From: JBNGOQ01 sp050589645 | GTDB taxonomy: Bacteria > Bacteroidota > Bacteroidia > Flavobacteriales > Flavobacteriaceae | DNA length: 64,000 nt | Assembly (NCBI RefSeq): GCF_050589645.1 | Contig: NZ_JBNGOQ010000002.1 | Coordinates: 496,001-560,000, forward strand | Direction: 5' to 3' | In this document: one piece after another, positions 1 through 8,191 of the stretch | Layout of the letters: every line of letters begins with the position of its first letter | Position numbering within the stretch: position 1 is the stretch's first letter | The notes under the pieces: model-generated | What the model was told of the DNA's origin: nothing | What the model saw: only the letters and a program-made list of their open reading frames with translations | Databases searched by the model: none | Translations under genes and position numbers: made by a program

Positions 1-1
1 C

Positions 2-1264
2 TTGGAACAGGTCGAAGCGTATATCTACGGCGACCATGTGACCAGGAAAAAATCCAAAAAGACCTTTAAACTGGTAAGGTCCATGGCAGAAACAGGGGAT
101 GCCGATGCCATGTGCATGTTAGGAGTCCTGCACAAAGATGGTATCGGCACCGTCCTGGATTTCAACCAGGCGCGGATGTGCTTCGAGCGCGCCTACGAAC
201 TGGGCAGCGATAAGGCCGCCTATAGCTTGGGGTACCTGTACCTCAAAGGGCTCGGCGATGTGGAACAGGACTATGCCAAGGCCATGGAATGGTTCAAAAA
301 GGGCACTTGGCCCATGGCCAAACATTGGCTTGCCAAAATGTACTATTTCGGGCTCGGGGTCCCCAAGGACCGGGCCAGGGCAATGGACCTTCTTCGTGAT
401 AATCCCATATACAACAGTGAGGTGCTGTTGCAACAGTTCCAAAACGAAGGAGAGGGCAAGAGCGATACCATACAGGTCCGGAGAGAGGGACTACAACAGG
501 CCATCGGGGACAAAGGAACGGGAGAGAGTGCCTCGTCCATGACAGGAACAGATGAAAAGCGCGTTCCCGTTTCCATTGAGGGGAACTGGCAGGGCCATCT
601 TTTGGAAATGGACTGGTCCGGCCGTACCGTGCTACGCACCCTGCCCATGAAATTTTTGGTGGAAAGTACCGATGGTGGCCCGGAGACCCTTGGGACGGAG
701 GTAGAGGTTGCCGGAAACGGTACTTACGGCAGGGCCATATGGAAAGAGGGTGCCCTGACCTTTCTCAATGGGCAGATCACCATTGAAAAGCAGTACACGG
801 ACCATCCCGGTTATCCAGACCTGGACCATGACCTGCTCTCGGCAGATTTTACACTGGAAGAACTGGGGGGCACCACCTACCTCGTAGGGAGGTTGGAGAC
901 CTGGACCGTACAATGGGCCGAGCCCGGTCCACCCATGGTCATGGTACTGGCCCAGGGAGAACAAGAACTGTCCCAGGCCGCACTGTCCGCTTTGGCCCAA
1001 CAGGGCAGTAGCTTTATAAAACTGTACCCCAACCCCTTTGCACATGATCTTCTCGTGCACTACGAACTGGGCTCCGATGCCAGTGTGGAAGTAGCGCTTT
1101 ACGATTACTACGGGGCCACAAAGGTACAGACGGTGCACAACGGCTTTCTGGAACAGGGCAGGCACACCCATGCCATATCCAGGGGCGATCTACGGTCGGG
1201 ACTGTACATCGTACAGGTAAGGGTGAACGACCGGACACATACCAAACTTGTCATTAAAAAATAA
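2..1264 (+). CDS. Sel1-repeat protein with T9SS type A sorting domain (5' partial)
   Basis: The reading frame is open from the first bases of the window, so the true start is probably upstream. Residues ~27-145 carry Sel1/TPR-like repeats (alternating 'A..LG.LY..G.GV..D...A..' units). Residues ~190-330 are a beta-rich stretch I do not recognise. The last 80 residues begin LYPNPF and end in short strands and 'GLYIVQV...KLVIKK', the classic type A C-terminal sorting domain recognised by the Bacteroidota type IX secretion system, so the protein is expected at the cell surface or outside. It lies 11 bp upstream of a putative polymorphic toxin gene on the same strand and shares its GC-rich composition, so the two are probably co-transcribed. 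A role as carrier or accessory of the toxin is inference. Confidence 0.8.
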   Translation: MEQVEAYIYGDHVTRKKSKKTFKLVRSMAETGDADAMCMLGVLHKDGIGTVLDFNQARMCFERAYELGSDKAAYSLGYLYLKGLGDVEQDYAKAMEWFKKGTWPMAKHWLAKMYYFGLGVPKDRARAMDLLRDNPIYNSEVLLQQFQNEGEGKSDTIQVRREGLQQAIGDKGTGESASSMTGTDEKRVPVSIEGNWQGHLLEMDWSGRTVLRTLPMKFLVESTDGGPETLGTEVEVAGNGTYGRAIWKEGALTFLNGQITIEKQYTDHPGYPDLDHDLLSADFTLEELGGTTYLVGRLETWTVQWAEPGPPMVMVLAQGEQELSQAALSALAQQGSSFIKLYPNPFAHDLLVHYELGSDASVEVALYDYYGATKVQTVHNGFLEQGRHTHAISRGDLRSGLYIVQVRVNDRTHTKLVIKK

Positions 1265-1275
1265 AGCCGTCAAAG

Positions 1276-3429
1276 ATGAAAAATATATACAGATTTCTGC
1301 TCTCCGTGGCCCTTTTCACCTGCTTTTCCTTTTCGGCGGAAGCACAGTACAGAAGTCACGAGCCACTCGAGAGTAGGGTAGACCGCTCAGATAGTAGGAA
1401 CAGGGACGCCAGGGGAAGAAGCAATAGGAATACGAGGCGCACCACGACCAGGAGGCCGCCCAGGGCCCTACCGGCCAGGACGGAGGAATTGGATTTCCAG
1501 ATCTATTACACCAGCATGGACGTTCTGTTGAACATGCAGATAGCGATTGATGCCGCGCAGCGGGCAGCTGTAGATCGTTGGCTGCGCCGACAGGAAGAGA
1601 ACTTCAGAAAGGAGATCAACCGCCAATTGCGGACCCGTCACAGCACCTTTAGAAATGCCCAAAGGGATTTCTTTAAAAATTACGAGAAGAACTTCAAAAA
1701 GGTTGAGAGCAGGGCACGCTCGATCGGGTCGAGCCATAGCAAAAAGGCAAGGTCGCTGGATAAGGAACAAGAACAGCATACCAATGACCTCAATTTGATT
1801 GAGGAATGGAGACATTTACGTGATGTTTGTAGCCCCCGCGGTATCGTTAATTGCGATGAACTGTCCAACAAAAGGGTCAGGAACACCCGCCTAGGTTCCA
1901 CAGGTTTGGGAACCTTAGATCGCCTTTGGGACGGATCCCTAAATGACTTTTCAAAGAAAGAGTACGGAGCGGCACAAAATCGTTCCTGGGCATGGGGGAT
2001 GCACCGGATCGTGGATGATGGGAGCCTATCCACTGAGATGACGAACAAACATATCGCCAACTATAACCGTAAGGGGCTACAGGACAAGGTGTTCCTTATG
2101 ACCACCTACCTCACCCAGTACAACAACCGTGGTAGGGGTGTGATGAGCGTACCGATCACCAAGTATAGGCTGCCAAACTTCTGGAACAACACCATACTCC
2201 TGAACATGGGCAAGAAGAAGGCTCCAAAGCTCACGGATTCACAAAGGGTCTTCAAAGACAATTTTTTCCAAAACGAATCCGAACGGTGCAACTCCCTGTC
2301 CTCGAATTATTCGGTACGTCAATGTGCCAGGAACTATGAAAGGTTGGAAAAGTTAAGGGAAGATATTATCCTGCAACACAGGGAGGCCATGCTGACCCGT
2401 AGCGAGTTTGGCATGACACATAAATTGAACAAGTTGCGCAAAGGATACCGTAAGGGGAACGGATCGGGCAAGATAGGTGGACTGGATGCACTGTCCTATA
2501 AGAACTGGACCCCAGACGGAAACGGCTCCAATGCCAATAGGTTTTATCAGCTCAATAACGGCAGTTGGGTCTATCGCTCCAATTCGGTCAGAGAGGTGAA
2601 TAATGGGGTTTCCTTTTCGGAGCCCAGCTTAAATGATGATGGCTACTTCTACTACATTTTTAATGACGGGACCAAACGTTGGCACGAGCTTTTATTGCCC
2701 GCGACCGGAGTGAGCACTACAAGCGACCCCTATTTGGTACAGGCTTTTTGGAAGGGCATGAAAGGGGTTGCCCGTTATGCGACACCAATAGAGGAGGCAA
2801 TAGTATTTATAGATGGCAAGGATTTTGACAACAATGAAGCATCACGGGCCGAAGCTGGGGTCTGGCTGGTGGTCGGCTTTATACCAGGGGGCAAGATTCT
2901 GAAACCTGTGATCAAAGGTGGTGGAAAAGCAGTAAAAGTAGCTATTAAGATAGGCAGTAAAACAATAATTCAGTCTGCAACTTTAATAGAAGGTTTTATT
3001 ACAATTCTAAAAAGACAAAGTATACCTTCTTTTAGAGCCACTACCTTTTTAGATGGAGCTTATAGAACAGCTAAAAATAATATTGACATATCGCTTTATA
3101 GATCTTTTGGAGGAGATGCTCTTGCCAATGGTGCCTTTTTAACAACCAAAAGGGGTGCCACGAGAAATGAACTTGCTATATTGAGTGAATTTAACAATAG
3201 TATGCGTTTTGAAGCTAAGATAAAAATACCTGCTGGAACTACTATGAATATTGGAAAAGTGGCTCCTCAGGTAGGTAAAAATGGACAAAGACTATCTGGT
3301 GGTGGAGATCAAGTATTATTATCTTCAAATTGGAGCATAAATTGGATTACAGAAATATTAGACAATACAACAGGTAAAAAATATACTTTACAAGAATTTC
3401 GGAAACTATATCCGAATTTATTTAACTAA
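1276..3429 (+). CDS. secreted polymorphic toxin candidate with exchangeable C-terminal domain
   Basis: 717 residues. A signal peptide (MKNIYRFLLSVALFTCFSF... ending SAEAQ) is followed by an Arg-rich linker and a long helical, charged region (~60-400). Around residues 525-560 the segment 'FIDGKDFDNNEASRAEAG' resembles pre-toxin linkers of polymorphic toxins. From about base 2930 (residue ~551) the DNA turns abruptly AT-rich and stays so into the next gene, the usual mark of a swapped toxin tip. The tip (~590-717) contains 'LYRSFGGDALANGAFLTT' and 'GGGDQVLL', reminiscent of ADP-ribosyltransferase-like toxin folds; this assignment is tentative. The end, 'KYTLQEFRKLYPNLFN', recurs in a remnant downstream. 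The immunity candidate starts 5 bp after the stop. No T9SS sorting domain is seen on this protein itself. Confidence 0.72.
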   Translation: MKNIYRFLLSVALFTCFSFSAEAQYRSHEPLESRVDRSDSRNRDARGRSNRNTRRTTTRRPPRALPARTEELDFQIYYTSMDVLLNMQIAIDAAQRAAVDRWLRRQEENFRKEINRQLRTRHSTFRNAQRDFFKNYEKNFKKVESRARSIGSSHSKKARSLDKEQEQHTNDLNLIEEWRHLRDVCSPRGIVNCDELSNKRVRNTRLGSTGLGTLDRLWDGSLNDFSKKEYGAAQNRSWAWGMHRIVDDGSLSTEMTNKHIANYNRKGLQDKVFLMTTYLTQYNNRGRGVMSVPITKYRLPNFWNNTILLNMGKKKAPKLTDSQRVFKDNFFQNESERCNSLSSNYSVRQCARNYERLEKLREDIILQHREAMLTRSEFGMTHKLNKLRKGYRKGNGSGKIGGLDALSYKNWTPDGNGSNANRFYQLNNGSWVYRSNSVREVNNGVSFSEPSLNDDGYFYYIFNDGTKRWHELLLPATGVSTTSDPYLVQAFWKGMKGVARYATPIEEAIVFIDGKDFDNNEASRAEAGVWLVVGFIPGGKILKPVIKGGGKAVKVAIKIGSKTIIQSATLIEGFITILKRQSIPSFRATTFLDGAYRTAKNNIDISLYRSFGGDALANGAFLTTKRGATRNELAILSEFNNSMRFEAKIKIPAGTTMNIGKVAPQVGKNGQRLSGGGDQVLLSSNWSINWITEILDNTTGKKYTLQEFRKLYPNLFN

Positions 3430-3434
3430 AAAAT

Positions 3435-3851
3435 ATGGATTACTATAACATCAATGAACTTGAACCTATTGATAAGTCTCAAATTAAGACTCTCTATAAA
3501 AAATCTAAAGCATCTGAAGGAGGTAGTATTCTAGTATGGGGGGACTGTATTGGAAGGCCTGGGGATAATATATATCGGTTGTTGCAAATTGAAGAATTTG
3601 ATGAAGGCATGTATTTATTTAATTTTAGTAAAAGCGATATTATTTTAAAAGAACCTAATAAAGTATATATAAATGAATTTATAATTGCTGTTGAATGTTG
3701 CAATGAGATTATTTGGCATGATAGGTCATCAGGATTGAAAATTAGATATAGTTTTAATCCTTCCAGCAAATCATTAATTGCAAATGTGTTGAAAGGGAGT
3801 CACAATCCTGTTATTAGCATTAATGAACCAGCGTTTATGCTTGCTTGGTAA
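3435..3851 (+). CDS. candidate immunity protein (copy 1)
   Basis: A 138-residue soluble protein with no signal peptide, AT-rich like the toxin tip, starting 5 bp downstream of the toxin stop. It is clearly homologous to the protein at 4236-4658: both share 'WGDCIGRPGDN.Y', a 'VN/INE.IIA...C..IIW.D' segment and a C-terminal 'P.FMLA.W'. I do not recognise a named immunity family. Position, composition, size and the presence of a tandem paralogue all suit a cytoplasmic immunity protein that neutralises the adjacent toxin tip; this is inference. Confidence 0.7.
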   Translation: MDYYNINELEPIDKSQIKTLYKKSKASEGGSILVWGDCIGRPGDNIYRLLQIEEFDEGMYLFNFSKSDIILKEPNKVYINEFIIAVECCNEIIWHDRSSGLKIRYSFNPSSKSLIANVLKGSHNPVISINEPAFMLAW

Positions 3852-3861
3852 TTTTGAGTCG

Positions 3862-3927
3862 AACAACCGAAGACATGACCAAAATGAGCTAGCAGTTTTA
3901 AGAGAAAAAAACAGCCATTGGCTTTAG
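3862..3927 (+). pseudogene. possible fragment of a second toxin tip
   Basis: A short open stretch reads NNRRHDQNELAVLREKNSHW before a stop. It resembles the intact toxin segment 'GATRNELAILSEFNNSM' (shared NELA(I/V)L). It has no start and is only about 21 codons long. Together with the toxin-tail remnant at 4161-4235 it suggests that a second toxin cassette once lay here and has decayed. The match is short, so this is a weak call. Confidence 0.35.
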
Positions 3928-3970
3928 AGGAAGAAGTAATCTTAATTAGGCATTGGGAAACTTAGGTCAA

Positions 3971-4168
3971 ATGACGTTTGAATTCGAAAATGGCAAGATA
4001 TTGGTGTTAAAAGGTGAAGCCACTTTAGATCCGCCGATGTTTTATGCTGATAAAGAATCTTTAAACTATTGGGGGAAGCCAAAAGGACAACGTGTTACGG
4101 AAGAAGAACGGAAAAACATCATAAAAGAAATAAATAAAAAATTCAAAGGCAAAATATTGTTTGATTGA
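3971..4168 (+). CDS. Imm74-like small immunity protein
   Basis: About 65 residues from ATG at 3971; the frame is open back to a TTG at 3953. The sequence has a beta-hairpin start (MTFEFENGKILVLKGEA), then 'MFYADKESLNYWGKP' and 'VTEEERKNIIKEINKKF'. The order 'strand - E.. - Y.DS...W..P - T.EE...II..I' fits the Imm74 family of polymorphic-toxin immunity proteins as I know it. It sits between two toxin-tip remnants and two copies of another immunity gene, which is typical of the accumulated orphan immunity genes behind a polymorphic toxin. It could be a fragment rather than a working gene. Confidence 0.5.
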   Translation: MTFEFENGKILVLKGEATLDPPMFYADKESLNYWGKPKGQRVTEEERKNIIKEINKKFKGKILFD

Positions 4169-4235
4169 ATCTAGAAGAAAATATACTCTTGCAGAATTTA
4201 GAAGAGCATTTCCAGATTTATTTAAAAGATATGCC
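4161..4235 (+). pseudogene. C-terminal tail remnant of a second toxin
   Basis: In frame with, and directly upstream of, the second immunity gene are about 25 codons ending 'RRKYTLAEFRRAFPDLFKRY'. This matches the last residues of the intact toxin (KKYTLQEFRKLYPNLFN). In the intact locus the tail is followed at once by immunity copy 1, and here it is followed at once by immunity copy 2. The toxin stop has been lost, so the remnant reads through into the immunity gene. This fixes the true immunity start at 4236. Confidence 0.65.
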
Positions 4236-4658
4236 ATGAAGGATTTCTACAATTTAGAATCGTTAGACCCTATAGAGGATGATACGTTAATGCAACTATA
4301 CAAAGAATCCAAGGCAGCTTTGGCAGGAACCATAACGCTTTGGGGGGACTGTATTGGAAGGCCTGGAGACAATTTGTATGCCTTAAAGGAAATAACAGGA
4401 ACCAGTGAAAAAGGGATTGTTTTTGAGTTTAAGGGGGCTAAAATTCAAGTTTATAACCCGAGGAACATATATGTCAATGAGATGATCATTGCAATAAACG
4501 GGTGTGATAAAATCATTTGGGATGATATTTCCTTTAACACGAAAATTGAGTATTTGATTGACAAATCCGATCAAAAAGTAGTAGCGAATATCGTTAGAGG
4601 TGAGCATCATCCGAACCTAAATACCAGCGAACCATGCTTTATGCTGGCTGCTTGGTAG
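4236..4658 (+). CDS. candidate immunity protein (copy 2, orphan)
   Basis: A 140-residue paralogue of the protein at 3435-3851. It starts MKDFYNLESLDPI, which aligns with MDYYNINELEPI of copy 1; the frame is open further upstream, but that part encodes a toxin-tail remnant. It shares 'WGDCIGRPGDN', 'YVNEMIIAINGCDKIIWDD' and 'FMLAAW'. No complete toxin precedes it, so it looks like an orphan immunity gene kept after the loss of its toxin, possibly to protect against relatives that still carry it. The molecular function is inferred. Confidence 0.68.
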   Translation: MKDFYNLESLDPIEDDTLMQLYKESKAALAGTITLWGDCIGRPGDNLYALKEITGTSEKGIVFEFKGAKIQVYNPRNIYVNEMIIAINGCDKIIWDDISFNTKIEYLIDKSDQKVVANIVRGEHHPNLNTSEPCFMLAAW

Positions 4659-4975
4659 TTGCTAGTGCGTGTTTTGGGTAGGGAGCAAGCGGCCTAAGAG
4701 AACTTTATTCATTACTGGTCCATTGCTTTAAATGAAGTTATGAAGCAGGGAGTAGGAGGGTGGCCATATCCAATAGCTCCCCCAAAACCATCCCTCTTCT
4801 ATAAAGCGCAAATCCCCATAATGGTTCATTGCTAATTGTTCCCTGTTTATTGTAAACACCCTCTTTCCCCCGCCAATTTTCCCGTCCATTCCCATATACG
4901 CCCACTTGTTACATGGGTTTTTCTTCCTATTCAATTTATCCGCAGTTTTATGCACTAAATGGAAAACTGCATATC
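4659..4975. repeat. intergenic region with dispersed element R1, copy a (4809-4954)
   Basis: No gene is seen. Bases ~4809-4954 match two other + strand places in the window (33910-34020, 49592-49738) and one − strand place (55541-55615). The shared features are a pyrimidine-rich 'ccaattttcccacctatt' stretch, the hairpin CCCACTTGTTACATGGG (4901-4917) with TTTTTCTT after it, and 'atccgcagttttatg'. All copies point toward the start of a gene for an exported protein. Bases ~4725-4760 also carry a piece of the R2 repeat. Confidence 0.7.
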
Positions 4976-5668
4976 ATGAAAAAATGTCCATTGATTGTTG
5001 GCTGCTTACTTTTGGTCCTTTGCTTTACCATTCGATCTCAAGCCCAGGGAAGTGTCTCGATCCATGCGGGACCCTCCTTCCCGTTAGGTGATTTTACAGA
5101 TATAGGCAGCAATGGCAATGCGGCCGTGGGCGCCCATATAGGCGCCCAATATGTATATCCCTTGGGAAAAAATGGTTGGGGACTGTTCGGAGGGGTCGAC
5201 CTTCATTACAACGGGTCAGAAAAGGACGCGGAGACACTATCTGAACGAATTTTAATGCAAATTACGGGCGATGCCAATGTGCATATCAAGAACCCAAAGT
5301 ATTTGAACGTTCCCGTAACCGCCGGTTTGCGGTATACTTTTAAAACTGGTCCTTGTGTTTCAATCTTTGCCCATGCCGGGGCGGCCTCGAACTTTCTTAA
5401 AATTATGGATTACGTGCTTACGATAGATGGGGAAACCTATAGATCAACGCAAAACTGGGCCACCAAGCTCGGGTATACCGTTGGGGCCGGTATTTGGATC
5501 AATGACCGCTTTTCCATAGCGGTGGATTACCTGGGCCTGGGTGAACATACCTATAGCGGGACGCTAGATATTCCTGCGCTGGGCGGACAACCTGCCGTTA
5601 AAGGAGATTACGATAATGGGAAACAAAAGGTGGCCATCCTGGCGCTACGGGTAGGGGTGAGGCTATAA
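4976..5668 (+). CDS. outer-membrane beta-barrel protein
   Basis: 230 residues from ATG 4976. The frame is open upstream to 4913, but that part lies within repeat R1 and the signal peptide starts at MKKCPLIVGCLLLVLCF. Cleavage is expected after 'RSQAQ'. The mature part has alternating amphipathic strands with aromatic and Gly turns ('VSIHAGPSFPLGDF', 'GLRYTF', 'LGYTVGAGIWI') and ends in 'KVAILALRVGVRL', typical of the PF13505-type outer-membrane beta-barrel proteins of Bacteroidota. No specific ligand can be assigned. It may be co-transcribed with the next barrel gene, 65 bp downstream. Confidence 0.75.
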   Translation: MKKCPLIVGCLLLVLCFTIRSQAQGSVSIHAGPSFPLGDFTDIGSNGNAAVGAHIGAQYVYPLGKNGWGLFGGVDLHYNGSEKDAETLSERILMQITGDANVHIKNPKYLNVPVTAGLRYTFKTGPCVSIFAHAGAASNFLKIMDYVLTIDGETYRSTQNWATKLGYTVGAGIWINDRFSIAVDYLGLGEHTYSGTLDIPALGGQPAVKGDYDNGKQKVAILALRVGVRL

Positions 5669-5733
5669 CCCGACCCAAAACTACTTGAAACAAGCACTCA
5701 TTTTATCAACGCCCCTTTCAAACACGAACTACC

Positions 5734-6402
5734 ATGACAAGGACATTGCTATTTTTTGCCTTGACCAGCTTCTTTTTTGTTGGCCATGCCCAAGACACTG
5801 AAACCGGCCGTAAGGGTCAACTCTATTTTAGCCTGGGACCGGAATATCGGATTACGCCTATTTACGATGTAGCGATACCGCTTAGCGAGGAGGCATCCTT
5901 TACGAATATTGATAAACAGAATTCGGGAATGGCCCTGAACCTTGAATTGGAATATTTTGTTTCGAAGAAACTCTCGGTCGGATTTATCAATTCGTTCCGT
6001 TACGACCTGGTACTTTTGGACGCGCGTGAGATCACCGGCGATTTTGGTGTGGAAGGGGCAGATTACAAATTGCTGATGGGCTATCATTTGTACCTGGCCT
6101 ACTATTTCAAGGTCTTTGGCAAGGGCGAATTTTTTGCCCAGGCTGGTCTGTCCCTATTGAACCGGAACAGCGATTTCATCGTAAAGGAATTGTTCCGCAA
6201 CGAAACCGGAGCGCTGGTGGGCACAGCCATTTACGATAGCGATTATAACTTCTTCGCTAATAAGTTGTCCCTGGGCTATGTGAAGGGGAGGAGCAAGCTA
6301 TCATTGGGCATCTATGTTACGCATAGGGCCCCTCATTTTGGGCCCACTACATCGTTTATGGTGCCTCATATCGGGTTAAGCTATAATATCGGGAAGTTGT
6401 AG
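5734..6402 (+). CDS. outer-membrane beta-barrel protein
   Basis: 222 residues with signal peptide MTRTLLFFALTSFFFVGHAQ, then alternating strands ('GQLYFSLGPEYRI', 'ALNLELEYFVSKKLSVGF', 'LYLAYYF', 'SLGIYVTHRAP') and a barrel-like ending 'HIGLSYNIGKL'. It is expected in the outer membrane; no ligand is known. It follows another barrel gene on the same strand and is closed by a clear hairpin terminator at 6425-6454. Confidence 0.75.
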   Translation: MTRTLLFFALTSFFFVGHAQDTETGRKGQLYFSLGPEYRITPIYDVAIPLSEEASFTNIDKQNSGMALNLELEYFVSKKLSVGFINSFRYDLVLLDAREITGDFGVEGADYKLLMGYHLYLAYYFKVFGKGEFFAQAGLSLLNRNSDFIVKELFRNETGALVGTAIYDSDYNFFANKLSLGYVKGRSKLSLGIYVTHRAPHFGPTTSFMVPHIGLSYNIGKL

Positions 6403-6424
6403 ACATACCACTTTGTTTTTAGGA

Positions 6425-6454
6425 AAGCCCTGGAACAATCTCCGGGGCTTTTTT
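6425..6454 (+). terminator. intrinsic terminator
   Basis: The stem AAGCCC...GGGCTT, with additional pairing toward the loop, is followed by TTTTTT, 22 bp after the stop of the barrel gene at 5734-6402. Confidence 0.8.
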
Positions 6455-6470
6455 GTTGCATTGAGTATAA

Positions 6471-6580
6471 AGTAGACAGTGCTCCTTCACTGAAGTTACG
6501 GAGCACAGGTAGGGGAGGCAGGCGAGCCTGCCCGCCGACAGGAGGGCACGCTGAAGCTTTAGCGGAGGTGAGTGTATGAA
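6471..6580. repeat. dispersed element R2
   Basis: This contains 'gctgaagctttagcggaggtgagtgt' and a GC-rich palindrome (ggcaggcgagcctgcc). Related blocks, usually '(gaagcttgtgcc)tccgctaaagctttagcgacatgcggatagcg...ggagtgtgtg', recur near 24540, 25490, 33840, 34920, 42270, 44600 and 55700. It is a non-coding dispersed repeat of unknown function. Confidence 0.6.
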
Positions 6581-6590
6581 ATGGTTTTGA

Positions 6591-7772
6591 TTAAGACAGA
6601 TTTAGTTTTCTCTTGGTTTCAGCAATTCTTTCTCGAATTTCATAAGTAGTTTTGTCCAACTCCAAAGCTAAATTGAATTTTTCTAGAGCCTTAGCGAACT
6701 CCCCTAAATCGTAATAATAAATTCCTAGATTCATATGTGCATATGAATTGTCTTTATCGAGATGCATTGACTTTTCAATATCATTGAGCCCTTCCTTCTT
6801 TCTTCCTAGTTTTATTTTAGCTAGACCTCTGTTGTTATAGGCATATGCTTGCTCCGGCTCTATTTCAATAGCCTTATCGAAGTCTGTAATTGCTTTATCA
6901 TATTCCCCAATAAGGTTATAGGTATATCCTCGATTATTTAGGGTCAAATTATTCTCCGGATTGAGTTCTAATGATTTTTCATAATCCAATAACCCTTTTG
7001 AATAATCCTTCAAATATGATTTAAGTAGCCCAGAACTATTGTAATCATTTGAATCAAAGTTTGTTCTGTTGTTCTTTTTTTCAAACTCATCGTTGAACAA
7101 CTTGGCTTTTTGATAATTGTGGGCATTTAGAAAAGATGATATTGCCAAGCGATATATTAAATCTTGTTTATGTCCAGAATCTAGAACTTTTTCGAATATT
7201 TCCCCTGCTTTTTTAAACTCTTTGCTATTGTATAGGTCAATACCTTCCTCATATTCCAACGGCAGGTTCTTATACTTTAATAAGTTCTTTATGTTTTGGC
7301 CGTCATTATGGGTTAAGGTTCCATCATGTAATTTAATAGGTTGTCTTTGAGGTATGATATTGGCAAAGAAATCATAGTAAGTGGATATCCCAAAGAAAAA
7401 TAACAGCACTACAAAATCCCCATTTAAATCGGCGAAAAAAACGTAATAAGTGACTATTAAAGACAATGCTAGCGACATTATCGGCCCCATTAGATTTATC
7501 AAGATCTGTCTGTTAACAGAAACTGATTCGCTATGCATTTGGCAAAGACCAATCTTCCAATGAAAGGGGTTCTTTCTGAAATAGATTTCCAACCTACCGA
7601 TATTAATTTTAATACTCTCCTTTGGATCTCCATAAGAACCTAGAAACAATGTAACCTTGTCATCCGTCAACAACAAGGCAGGTATTCCATGGCCCAATTC
7701 ATGAATCAGTGTGGAAATCGGCCTGAGAAAAATGGCAAATACAAGTAATAGAAAGATATAGGTATAGAACAT
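6591..7772 (-). CDS. M50-like membrane metalloprotease with TPR tail
   Basis: 393 residues. The first hydrophobic segment is followed by HELGH at residues 24-28, the zinc-binding HExxH of M50 site-2-type peptidases, and 'NLMGPIMSLALSLIVTYYVFF' gives further membrane helices (~95-150). A second M50 motif (NxxPxxxxDG) is only loosely recognisable ('IIPQRQPIKLHDG'). From ~170 to the end there are at least five TPR units ('ALEKFNLALELDK', 'AITDFDKAIEIEPEQAYAYNNRG'). It probably cleaves or guards membrane substrates, with a cytoplasmic TPR tail for protein contacts. It stands alone, convergent with the barrel genes. The TPR fusion is unusual compared with short M50 proteins. Confidence 0.75.
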   Translation of the reverse strand: MFYTYIFLLLVFAIFLRPISTLIHELGHGIPALLLTDDKVTLFLGSYGDPKESIKINIGRLEIYFRKNPFHWKIGLCQMHSESVSVNRQILINLMGPIMSLALSLIVTYYVFFADLNGDFVVLLFFFGISTYYDFFANIIPQRQPIKLHDGTLTHNDGQNIKNLLKYKNLPLEYEEGIDLYNSKEFKKAGEIFEKVLDSGHKQDLIYRLAISSFLNAHNYQKAKLFNDEFEKKNNRTNFDSNDYNSSGLLKSYLKDYSKGLLDYEKSLELNPENNLTLNNRGYTYNLIGEYDKAITDFDKAIEIEPEQAYAYNNRGLAKIKLGRKKEGLNDIEKSMHLDKDNSYAHMNLGIYYYDLGEFAKALEKFNLALELDKTTYEIRERIAETKRKLNLS

Positions 7773-8191
7773 TTGTATTTGAACTCAGTTCAGTTTAAGC
7801 TTCTAAACTAAGAAAAACAATAGTTTCCATTCGAAATTATTTACATATTCCAATTTGGTGTCAAGGCATTCACGTTAATATGTTATAAGTTGTAGCAAAG
7901 ATTTACTACTAAGATTTCCCTTTAATTTTTCTTCTAAAAAGGTTTCTCTTAAAAGGTAATGGAACCAGCCTACGGTAGGCAGGCCCGCCTGTGGAGGGCA
8001 GGCAGGCATGGCCACATATGTAAATAATCACACCTCATGCCGATACCAAGTTTTACTATATTTACCTTGGGCAATGACCAAATGGCACTGCCTACAACAA
8101 TATGTATAACCCATAGGGTGTGATGATGGTTGTCCGTGGCACTGCGCCCCACATGCCATACACAAATCCCATTGGCGGCAAGCTGGTCAAT
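7773..8191. other. intergenic region with GC palindromes and an imperfect hairpin
   Basis: No gene is seen. Bases ~7968-8010 carry the GC-rich repeat 'ggcaggcccgcctgtggagggcaggcaggcatggcc', also found near 34050-34090. Bases ~8091-8175 hold 'caacaatatgtataaccca' and, on the far side, 'ccatacacaaatcccattggc'. They form a weak long inverted repeat that resembles the cassette junctions described at 29-33 kb, but no gene-specific GTT/AAC box pair was found. Confidence 0.4.

Noticed and set aside
632..1171. 179-codon minus-strand open frame
   Set aside because: It lies entirely opposite the Sel1/T9SS gene, whose sorting domain is unmistakable; it is a GC-rich shadow frame.
8085..8190. Possible cassette junction before the HEPN-motif gene at 8192
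   Set aside because: A weak inverted repeat is present, but no GTT box with a complementary AAC box behind the gene could be found, unlike in the other arrays.
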